From an uncultured Eubacteriales bacterium (GTDB taxonomy: Bacteria > Bacillota > Clostridia > Christensenellales > Aristaeellaceae): a DNA stretch of 5,722 bases. The notes beneath the pieces are model-generated. The model was not told the origin of the DNA, searched no databases, and saw only the letters and a program-made list of their open reading frames with translations. Where the stretch lies: positions 1 to 5,722 of the forward strand of contig USFL01000113.1 in the NCBI GenBank assembly GCA_900553905.1. Reading direction: 5' to 3'. Of the stretch, positions 1 to 5,722 are shown in pieces (the first letter of the stretch is position 1; every line of letters begins with the position of its first letter). Made by a program: the position numbers and the translations under genes.

Positions 1-972
1 CTTTCCTCCGGCGTGGCCAATCATCTGGTCACGCTGGCCACGCTGGGGGACAGCCTGTGGGGCCTGAAAGTGGATGATCAGGTGACGCTGCTTGATGACG
101 CCCTGTTTTCCGTCGTGATCAGCGCCCAGGGCAAGATGCCGGACGGCCATGAGGGACAGGCCTATTCCGCCTTGACCTATGACCTTTCCACCGGCGAGCG
201 GCTTACGCTGGATCAGCTGTTTGAGGATGTGGACGCGGCGGTCGCGTGGATGGAGGCCGCCGCGGAGGAAAGCCTGGGGCAGGAGCTGAGCGGCTACATG
301 GAATACAGCGACCTGACGCCCCTGCCTCGCGAGGCCTTCACGTTGGATGCCGAGGGCATTACCTTCTGGTATCCCTCTGACCAGCTGCGCCTGATGAGCG
401 GTTACAGCGGCGCGTGTCAGTTTTTCTACAGCGAGCTTGCGGACTTCTTCCTGACGGGGGAGGACGAGCTGCCCGTGCAGATCGGCGCGGTGCAGGCGCC
501 TCTGTCCCAGCAGGAGGCGAGAGAGGCTATCGAGGACGCGGTCGCGGCGGGCAAGCTGCCCCATGTGCCCGTCGCGCTGGGCGACCACATGACCGACGTG
601 GTGGAACGCTACCGGCTGCTGCGCACGCCGGACGAGTTTCCCGGCGGACGCTACTACGTGCTGGAGGACCCGGCCTTCCGCGAAATCCTGGTCATCTCCG
701 ACGCCATTCAGAGCGGCTATGGCGCGTCCGTGGTGGAGGGCGTGCAGATGCGCCGCGGCGATCTGTGCGGCCTGCTGATTGGACAGGCTGTGCGGGAGGA
801 TTGGCGCGCCATTCTGGGCGAGCCTGACGAAACCATGACCTTTACCGACAGCATGGCCTACGATTACGGCCTGCCTGTGGGGGAAAGCGACGTCTATCAT
901 TTCGGGGAGCACGAGCTCCGGCTGCACGCTGATGCGGACGGCGTGCTGCGCGCCGTGCAGCTTGGCAAGTAA
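1..972 (+). CDS. RsiV-like (DUF3298-type) domain protein, 5' partial
   Basis: The reading frame is open from base 1 and ends at TAA 970-972, so 323 residues are visible and the true start lies outside the window. The GTG at 13 lacks a ribosome binding site and is probably internal. Visible residues about 33-150 resemble the DUF3298/RsiV-PdaC-type domain: a short beta segment (LFSVVISAQG), then a YSALTYDLSTGERLTLDQLF block (55-74), then GITFWYPSDQL (about 119-129) and a YSELADFF end (143-150). In this family such domains occur in membrane-anchored anti-sigma factors (RsiV binds lysozyme) and in secreted peptidoglycan-related proteins. The last third contains a 'GLLIGQAVREDWRAILGEPDE' stretch followed by a final beta-rich tail ending in LRLHADADGVLRAVQLG, like the DUF4309-type repeats of secreted Bacillota proteins. 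No signal peptide or membrane anchor can be judged because the N-terminus is missing. The exact function is unknown. It lies 17 bases before the translocase gene and is probably in the same transcript. The domain call is by eye and moderate in certainty; the coding call is firm. Confidence 0.8.
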   Translation, partial: LSSGVANHLVTLATLGDSLWGLKVDDQVTLLDDALFSVVISAQGKMPDGHEGQAYSALTYDLSTGERLTLDQLFEDVDAAVAWMEAAAEESLGQELSGYMEYSDLTPLPREAFTLDAEGITFWYPSDQLRLMSGYSGACQFFYSELADFFLTGEDELPVQIGAVQAPLSQQEAREAIEDAVAAGKLPHVPVALGDHMTDVVERYRLLRTPDEFPGGRYYVLEDPAFREILVISDAIQSGYGASVVEGVQMRRGDLCGLLIGQAVREDWRAILGEPDETMTFTDSMAYDYGLPVGESDVYHFGEHELRLHADADGVLRAVQLGK

Positions 973-973
973 C

Positions 974-983
974 GGAGGAAAGG
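974..983 (+). promoter_or_regulatory. Ribosome binding site of the translocase gene
   Basis: GGAGGAAAGG begins one base after the upstream stop codon. Its GGAGG core (974-978) ends 11 bases before the ATG at 990, and the overlapping AGG at 981-983 sits closer. The site supports 990 as the start. Its position inside the 17-base gap suggests the two genes share one mRNA, and no separate promoter is evident in the gap. Confidence 0.75.
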
Positions 984-989
984 ACATCC

Positions 990-3830
990 ATGGCAAAGAG
1001 CAAAAAGGCCGCCGCCCAGTATGAATCGGGCACGCTGGCGGCATTCGCAGTCGCGGGCATCCTGCTCATCGCGCTGGGCGTGGTGTCGCTGCTGGCGGTG
1101 GTGGGCGGTCTGAAGGGCACGCTGTTCACCATGGTCAAGCGCGTCATGCAGGGCCTGGGCGGCGGGCTTTGCCTGGGCGTGAGCGTGCTGCTGATCTGGG
1201 CGGGGGTGCTGGTGGCGTTTTCTTCCGGCCGCAGCATGCCCAAGCGCGGGTTTCTGCTCTTTACGCTGCTGTTTTTTTCCGTGCTGGGCATCATCGACCT
1301 GGTCAGCCGCGTGGGGCAGGATACGCTTCCCGCCTATCTGGTCAAGTACAACAACCAGGCCGCGCTGCCCGAGACGGAGGCGGCGGGTTACTGGAACATG
1401 ATCTGCGCCGCGTTCAATGTGTGCGGCGGAAGTGGCGCGTTTGGCGGCGCGCTGGGCATGGTGCTGGGCTGGCCGGCCTGGACCTTTCTGGGCACGGCGC
1501 TGGGTACCGTGGCGCTGGGTGCGGTCTGCGCGGCCTGCGTCCTGCTGGTGTCCCGCTTTGATATGATTCAGATGTTTGAAAGCGTCCGCGACGGCTGGCA
1601 GGCGCGGCAGCAGCATATCCAGCAGCAGCGCGCCCAGCGCGAATACCAGGAGCAGCTGGAGGATCAGCGGCAGCAGGAGCAGGAGGACGACCGCCGCATG
1701 ATTTCGCCTGCATTCCGCCGCAAAAATGACGCGCAGCCCCCCATGCAGGAAGCGCCGGTCTATCCTCCCTATGGCAGCATGCTCATGCAGCAGCCGCCCA
1801 TGCCGCAGGGAGGCATGCCTGTCTATCCCTACGGCATGCCGCCGGCATATCCCGCACCTGTCCAACCGCCTGCGCAGCCACAGGGCGAAATCTACGACGA
1901 GCTGATCATCCCGGAGGGACGGCAGCTGCCCTGGCGCAAGGCCGAGGGAAAGGGCAAAAAGGAAAAGAAAGAGAAACAATACCAGACCCGCATGACCTTT
2001 ACGCCCAGTGAGATGGGCGCCGACACCGCCGAAACCCCGCTGCCCGACACGCTGATCATGTCCGCGTCCAAACGCAAGGCCATGGACCGCATCGAGGAGA
2101 TTCGCCGCCGCAAGGCGGAGATTGCCGCCAGCATGGGGGAAGCGGCCGTTGTGCCGCCGCAGATGGCGCCTACGCCCATTGTGCCGGTTGCACCCGAGCA
2201 GGCGCAGTCCAGCCCGCCCGCTGCGCAGCAGCCCCCGCCTGCTTCCCAGCCCCATCAGGCCGCGCCGCAGCCGGCCCAGGCCGAGACCGTCGAGGACCGC
2301 AACGCGGCGTACAAGCGCCCGGCGGGTCAGCCCCGACCTACGCCGCCGGCCAGCGAACCCCGGCCCGTGGAGCGCACGCCCTATGCTTATCCCTCCATTG
2401 ACCTGCTCAACACCCAGCAGCGGCGCGCGGCGACCGATACCCGCGCGCAGGACACGGCGGACGCCACGCGCCTGGAAAAGACGCTGGAGAGCTTCGGGAT
2501 TCCCGCGCGCGTGCAGCGTGTGACCCACGGTCCTGCCGTCACTCGCTTTGAGCTGGGGCTGGTGTCCAGCGGCGTCAACGTCAAGCGCATCATGAGCATC
2601 GCTGACAACATCGCCCTGGACATGGCGGCTAACGGCGGCGTGCGCATCGAGATCCCCATTCCCGGCACCAACCTCTTTGGCGTGGAAGTGCCCAACAAGG
2701 AGATTCAGAGCGTATCGCTGGCCGAGGTGCTCTTAAGCCCTGAAATGCAGGCGGCCAAGTCGCCTCTGGCGGTGGCGCTGGGCCGCGACATCGCAGGCCG
2801 CGCCGTCATCTGCGACCTGGCCAAGATGCCGCACCTGCTCATCGCGGGCCAGACGGGCAGCGGCAAATCCGTGTGCATCAACGCCATCGTCAACTCCATC
2901 CTCTTCCGCTCCCCGCCGGAGGAGGTGCGCATGATCATGATCGATCCCAAGGTGGTCGAACTGCAATGCTACAACGTCGTGCCGCATCTGCTCATCCCTG
3001 TGGTGAGCGACCCGCACAAGGCCGCCGGCGCGCTGCAATGGGCCGTGGCCGAAATGCTGGACCGCTATCACAAGATGCAGTCCAAGAATGTGCGCGAGCT
3101 CTCCGCCTACAACGCCAAGCTCGGCCCCGGCGAGGAAAAGCTGCCCCGCATCGTCATCATCATCGACGAGCTGGCCGACCTCATGCTCGCCTGCAAGAAG
3201 GAGGTCGAGGAGAGCATCATCCGCATCGCGCAGCTTGCGCGTGCGGCAGGCATCCACATGGTGGTGGCCACCCAGCGCCCCACCGTGGACGTTATCACCG
3301 GCCTCATCAAGGCAAACGTGCCCTCACGCATCGCCTTCGCGGTGTCCTCCAGCATCGACAGCCGCACCATCCTGGACCAGAACGGCGCGGAAAAGCTGCT
3401 GGGCCGGGGCGACATGTTCTACTTCCCCACGGGCGCCAGCGCGCCCATCCGCGTGCAGGGCTGCTTCCTCAGCGACGCGGAGACGGAGCGCGTGGTGGGC
3501 TACATTGCCCAGCATTCGCATGTGGACTTTGACCCCAACGTGATCGAGGCCATGGAGAGCGACGAAGGTGCGGGCAGCCCGCTGGCTGACAGCGACGAGG
3601 AAAGCGGCGCGGACGACCGCCTGCTGGAGGCCATCGACATGGTCATCACCGACGGACAGGCCAGCATCAGCATGCTCCAGCGCCGCATGAAGATCGGCTA
3701 TGCCCGCGCGGGCCGCCTGATCGACGATATGGCCGCGCGCGGCATCGTGAGCAAGTCCGTGGGCAGCAAGCCCCGTGAGGTGCTCATCAGCCGCGAGGAA
3801 TTCGAGAAGATCAAGGATACATTGGTGTAG
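990..3830 (+). CDS. ftsK: FtsK/SpoIIIE family DNA translocase
   Basis: This is a complete 946-residue membrane-anchored motor that pumps double-stranded DNA through the closing septum using ATP, at cell division or, in spore formers, into the forespore. Hydrophobic segments lie at about 15-40, 54-77, 87-104 and 147-188 (one or two passes). A Q/R/E-rich, probably coiled stretch follows at 200-236. A long P/Q/A/M-rich linker runs to about 465 and includes a Lys-rich patch near 321-329. The conserved core begins at YPSIDLL (468-473) with the alpha domain. The RecA-like beta domain carries Walker A GQTGSGKS (620-627, bases 2847-2870), Walker B RIVIIIDELADL with D726/E727, and the family motif ATQRP (760-764). 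The C-terminal winged-helix gamma domain (about 876-938) contains QRRMKIGYARAGRLID (from 897), the DNA-sequence-reading element in this family. At 946 residues it is longer than B. subtilis SpoIIIE (about 790) because of the linker. Whether it serves division, sporulation or both cannot be decided here, so spoIIIE is an equally valid name. Confidence 0.97.
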   Translation: MAKSKKAAAQYESGTLAAFAVAGILLIALGVVSLLAVVGGLKGTLFTMVKRVMQGLGGGLCLGVSVLLIWAGVLVAFSSGRSMPKRGFLLFTLLFFSVLGIIDLVSRVGQDTLPAYLVKYNNQAALPETEAAGYWNMICAAFNVCGGSGAFGGALGMVLGWPAWTFLGTALGTVALGAVCAACVLLVSRFDMIQMFESVRDGWQARQQHIQQQRAQREYQEQLEDQRQQEQEDDRRMISPAFRRKNDAQPPMQEAPVYPPYGSMLMQQPPMPQGGMPVYPYGMPPAYPAPVQPPAQPQGEIYDELIIPEGRQLPWRKAEGKGKKEKKEKQYQTRMTFTPSEMGADTAETPLPDTLIMSASKRKAMDRIEEIRRRKAEIAASMGEAAVVPPQMAPTPIVPVAPEQAQSSPPAAQQPPPASQPHQAAPQPAQAETVEDRNAAYKRPAGQPRPTPPASEPRPVERTPYAYPSIDLLNTQQRRAATDTRAQDTADATRLEKTLESFGIPARVQRVTHGPAVTRFELGLVSSGVNVKRIMSIADNIALDMAANGGVRIEIPIPGTNLFGVEVPNKEIQSVSLAEVLLSPEMQAAKSPLAVALGRDIAGRAVICDLAKMPHLLIAGQTGSGKSVCINAIVNSILFRSPPEEVRMIMIDPKVVELQCYNVVPHLLIPVVSDPHKAAGALQWAVAEMLDRYHKMQSKNVRELSAYNAKLGPGEEKLPRIVIIIDELADLMLACKKEVEESIIRIAQLARAAGIHMVVATQRPTVDVITGLIKANVPSRIAFAVSSSIDSRTILDQNGAEKLLGRGDMFYFPTGASAPIRVQGCFLSDAETERVVGYIAQHSHVDFDPNVIEAMESDEGAGSPLADSDEESGADDRLLEAIDMVITDGQASISMLQRRMKIGYARAGRLIDDMAARGIVSKSVGSKPREVLISREEFEKIKDTLV

Positions 3831-3859
3831 GAGTATTTCTGGACAATATGGAAGAAACA

Positions 3860-3890
3860 AAACGCCCCGACGAATCTCGCCGGGGCGTTT
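3860..3890. terminator. Bidirectional intrinsic terminator between convergent genes
   Basis: A perfect 10-bp inverted repeat, AAACGCCCCG (3860-3869) with CGGGGCGTTT (3881-3890), encloses an 11-base apical region that can itself form a 3-bp CGA/TCG stem with a triloop. Read on the minus strand, the stem is followed by a T-rich run (TTTTGTTTCTT), a good match to an intrinsic terminator about 40 bases after the permease stop. Read on the plus strand, it is followed only by GTTTCCC, a weaker tail, 29 bases after the translocase stop. It therefore probably terminates both transcripts, more efficiently for the sugar-transport operon. Confidence 0.85.
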
Positions 3891-3891
3891 C

Positions 3892-3914
3892 CCATGCACA
3901 TGCGTATCGCATGG
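3892..3914. repeat. Small inverted repeat beside the terminator
   Basis: CATGCG (3899-3904) and CGCATG (3908-3913) form a 6-bp stem with a TAT loop. Alternatively CCATGC (3892-3897) can pair with GCATGG (3909-3914). On the minus strand this lies between the permease stop codon and the main terminator hairpin. It has no adjoining T tract, so it is not a terminator by itself. It may be a 3'-end mRNA stabiliser or chance. Confidence 0.4.
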
Positions 3915-3929
3915 CTTTGTAAAGATGGA

Positions 3930-4940
3930 TTACTGCTCCTTCTTGGTGGCGTAGGCCGCAACCAGAGCCAGGGCCAGAACGGCGCCCTTCACGGCGGGCA
4001 GCACGTAGTAGGGCACGGCGCAGATGGTCAGGCCGTTTTCCAGCGTGGACACCAGCATGGCGCCAATCAGCGTGCCGAGCGCGTTCGGCTTCTCCGCACC
4101 GCCCACGGACCGGCCTACGAATACGGCGGCCAGCGACTGCATCAGGTAATCGTCGCAACACATGACCTGCGCGGAAGAGCCGCGGGAGGAGACCAAAATG
4201 CCGCCGATGGCGATGAACACCGCGGTGATCATGCCGGCCAGGTAGCGATAGCCCTTGACGTTGATGCCGCTGAGCTTGGCAGCCTGCTTGTTGCCGCCCA
4301 TGGCGTAGATGAAGCGGCCATGCTTGGTGTACTCCAGGAAGATGTAGGCCACCAGCACGCACGCCAGCATGATGATGATCAGCCAGGGCTCGCGGCCGAT
4401 GGCGCTGAAGGAAGCCTCCAGCTTGGTGCGCACGGGAGAAGCGCCGCTGGGCAGGCGCATGCCGGTGGAGACAGCGCCGCCGCCGATATACCACTGGCCC
4501 AGGCCCTGATGCACGAACATCAATGCGCAGGTAGCCAGCATGTCGGGGATTTTGCAGACCAGAATGAGGAACATGGTCAGCTGATACATCACCAGTGTCA
4601 CGAGGATGCACACCGCGACACAGGCCCACAGCGGCAGGCCGTACCACAGGTACATGCTCACGAACACATACGCCGAGCAGCTGGCCAGCGTACAGGCCGA
4701 CATGTCAAAGCCGTCGGGGGCCATGGTCACCGTGGCCGCAATGCCGAACACCGTGGTGATGGACATGGCGCGCAGGATGTTGATCATGTTGTTGACGGAC
4801 ATGAAGCGGTTGCCCTTGAGCAGGGTGAACACCACAAAGCACAGCACCAGCGTGATGACGGCCGCCCAGTCCAGCAGGAAGCGGAGGAAAGTCTTGTTTT
4901 GCTTTGTCGCCAGCGGATTTGGTTTCAACGTTGCTTGCAT
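3930..4940 (-). CDS. Ribose/simple-sugar-type ABC transporter permease (RbsC-like)
   Basis: A complete 336-residue inner-membrane permease of the BPD_transp_2 class (RbsC/XylH/MglC type), which forms the channel of an importer driven by a double-cassette ATPase. After a short polar N-terminus, hydrophobic segments appear near 21-42, 57-75, 82-98, 102-128, 132-148, 185-202, 232-252, 264-278, 288-304 and 312-331, roughly the usual 8-10 passes. Family landmarks are APDGFDMS (74-81, matching the GIDLS-type motif), the cytoplasmic GGNKQAAKLSGINVK loop (215-229) that contacts the ATPase, and LGTLIGAMLVSTLENGL (288-304). The start at 4938-4940 is supported by AGGAGG ten bases upstream; TAA is at 3930-3932. 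It lies 35 bases downstream of the ATPase gene in the same operon. Oddities are 11 cysteines, including an adjacent pair (261-262), and VGRSVGGAEKP (275-285) where relatives usually have a GGxSLxGG-like segment. The substrate is not identifiable; a sugar, polyol or similar small molecule is the family expectation. Confidence 0.93.
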   Translation of the reverse strand: MQATLKPNPLATKQNKTFLRFLLDWAAVITLVLCFVVFTLLKGNRFMSVNNMINILRAMSITTVFGIAATVTMAPDGFDMSACTLASCSAYVFVSMYLWYGLPLWACVAVCILVTLVMYQLTMFLILVCKIPDMLATCALMFVHQGLGQWYIGGGAVSTGMRLPSGASPVRTKLEASFSAIGREPWLIIIMLACVLVAYIFLEYTKHGRFIYAMGGNKQAAKLSGINVKGYRYLAGMITAVFIAIGGILVSSRGSSAQVMCCDDYLMQSLAAVFVGRSVGGAEKPNALGTLIGAMLVSTLENGLTICAVPYYVLPAVKGAVLALALVAAYATKKEQ

Positions 4941-4950
4941 AACGGAATGC

Positions 4951-4957
4951 CCTCCTG
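4951..4957 (-). promoter_or_regulatory. Ribosome binding site of the permease gene
   Basis: Read on the minus strand, CAGGAGG lies ten bases before the ATG at 4940-4938, inside the 35-base gap after the ATPase stop codon. It fixes the permease start and indicates independent re-initiation on a shared operon transcript. I see no promoter-like element in this short gap. Confidence 0.75.
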
Positions 4958-4975
4958 TTATAGCCTGCCCTGCGG

Positions 4976-5722
4976 TCAGGCGTACTTTGTGGTGCTGCCC
5001 ACGGCGTAGTGCATGATCTCATCCTCGTTGGTTTTGGCGGTTTCCAGCTCCGCCATGATGTGACCATCATAGAGCACGTAGATACGGTCCGTGATGGACA
5101 ACAGCTCGGAGTTTTCACACGAGGCATAGATCACGCTGCTGCCGCGCTTGGTGATGTCGTTGATCAGACGGAAGATGTCCTGCTTGGCGCCCACGTCCAC
5201 GCCCTTGGTCGGCTCGTCGAAGATGTACACGTCGCAGTCCGCGGCCATCCACTTGCCCACGGCCACCTTCTGCTGGTTGCCGCCGGAAAGGTTCCTCACA
5301 TACTGCTTGATCGACGGAGTCGCGATGCCCAGGTCGCTTACGTACTGACGGGCGTTGGCGTCCACCTTGTTCTTGAGGATGAAGGACGCCTTGCAGAACC
5401 GGCTGAGCGAGGCGGCGGACAGGTTGAAGCTCACGTTTTCGTTCACCAGCACGCCTTCCTTGCGGCGCTCCTCCGGCACGAGGGCGATACGGCTTTTCAC
5501 CGCGTGGGAGGGGTTCTTGATCTTGAGCTCCTGACCGTTCAAGCGCACGATTCCGGCTGTGCGCTCATAGGCGCCGAAGATGGTCTTGCACAGTTCGGAC
5601 TTGCCCGCGCCCACCAGACCCGCGATGCCTACGATCTCACCCCGGCGCACGTAGAAGGACACGTCGTTGACCTTGCCGTCCGCGCCGGAAAGGTTATCCA
5701 CCTCGAACACCTTTTCGCCGAT
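4976..5722 (-). CDS. Sugar-type ABC transporter ATP-binding protein (RbsA-like), 5' partial, C-terminal cassette
   Basis: The frame stays open through the right edge (visible start IGEKVFEVDNLSG) and ends at TGA 4978-4976, giving 248 visible residues. The GTG at 5710-5708 falls inside the linker that normally joins the two cassettes of RbsA/MglA-type ATPases, so it is not a true start. The first cassette should lie beyond the window. The visible cassette has Walker A GLVGAGKS (bases 5620-5597), a Q-loop-region motif VPEERRKEGV, signature LSGGNQQK (5290-5267), and Walker B VYIFDEPTKGVD (from 5230). Where most cassettes have the H-loop histidine, it has Ser-Cys-Glu (Cys at 5119-5117), as expected for the second cassette of this family, which usually has Ser-Ser-Glu there. 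The Walker A lysine is intact although many family members carry arginine. The protein hydrolyses ATP on the cytoplasmic side to power import through the downstream permease. The substrate is unknown. Confidence 0.93.
   Translation of the reverse strand: MGEKVFEVDNLSGADGKVNDVSFYVRRGEIVGIAGLVGAGKSELCKTIFGAYERTAGIVRLNGQELKIKNPSHAVKSRIALVPEERRKEGVLVNENVSFNLSAASLSRFCKASFILKNKVDANARQYVSDLGIATPSIKQYVRNLSGGNQQKVAVGKWMAADCDVYIFDEPTKGVDVGAKQDIFRLINDITKRGSSVIYASCENSELLSITDRIYVLYDGHIMAELETAKTNEDEIMHYAVGSTTKYA

Noticed and set aside
13..15. GTG at 13 as the true start of the first gene
   Set aside because: The frame is open to base 1 and no ribosome binding site is visible in the 12 bases before it. The protein begins within an already folded-looking domain, so the gene most likely continues to the left.
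1600..1690. CAG-rich tract as a possible DNA repeat
   Set aside because: It encodes the Gln/Arg/Glu-rich stretch of the translocase linker in frame with mixed codons. There is no regular DNA repeat unit beyond the amino-acid bias.
897..2528. A 543-codon open frame on the minus strand opposite the left gene's end and the translocase N-terminal half
   Set aside because: It is an Arg/His/Leu/Gly-rich translation with no recognisable domain, lying antisense to a well-supported gene. Long open antisense frames are expected in GC-rich DNA. I see no family motif supporting it.
3811..4647. A 278-codon minus-strand frame overlapping the permease gene in another phase
   Set aside because: It shares the strand but is out of frame with the permease, is Arg/His/Gly-rich, and lacks hydrophobic segments or a start signal. 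It also runs through the terminator hairpin.
3894..5009. A 371-codon plus-strand frame across the permease gene
   Set aside because: The translation is His/Gln/Gly/Asp-rich, with no motif or ribosome binding site, and is antisense to a permease whose family motifs and RBS are clear. It is a shadow frame.
5708..5710. GTG at 5710 (minus strand) as the start of a single-cassette ATPase
   Set aside because: The frame continues to the window edge, and the preceding residues (IGEK) match the linker before the second cassette of RbsA-type proteins. The visible cassette also has the H-loop loss typical of a C-terminal half.

Overview
The window reads as ordinary chromosomal DNA from a GC-rich, Gram-positive-type bacterium, most likely a member of the Bacillota (Clostridia-like). 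The case for this is a SpoIIIE/FtsK translocase with a multi-pass membrane N-terminus, an upstream protein with an RsiV-like (DUF3298-type) domain, strong AGGAGG-type ribosome binding sites, and codon third positions dominated by G and C. The lineage is inferred from gene content and style. No rRNA or other taxonomic marker is present.

Left half, plus strand: a partial gene running in from the left edge (1-972) encodes a protein with an RsiV/PdaC-like DUF3298-type domain and a C-terminal domain of the kind often seen in secreted Bacillota proteins of unknown function. A gap of only 17 bases, holding a Shine-Dalgarno sequence, separates it from a complete 946-residue FtsK/SpoIIIE DNA translocase (990-3830). 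The two are probably co-transcribed.

Middle: about 100 non-coding bases (3831-3929) lie between convergent genes. They hold a strong GC-rich hairpin (3860-3890) with A-rich sequence on its left and a short T run on its right. It can act as a shared bidirectional terminator and looks better suited to the minus-strand operon.

Right half, minus strand: this is the promoter-distal end of a ribose/simple-sugar-type (RbsA-RbsC class) ABC importer operon. The ATP-binding gene (4976 to the right edge) is cut by the window, so only its C-terminal nucleotide-binding cassette is visible. Thirty-five bases later comes the complete permease gene (3930-4940). The substrate cannot be told from these sequences, and the binding protein is not in view.

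I found no mobile element, CRISPR array, RNA gene, or convincing new system. The points listed in Part 2 are modest: a sugar-type C-terminal cassette with a canonical Walker A lysine but no H-loop histidine, a cysteine-rich permease with a divergent C-terminal motif, a long low-complexity linker in the translocase, the pairing of the RsiV-like protein with the translocase, and the structure of the convergent intergenic region.
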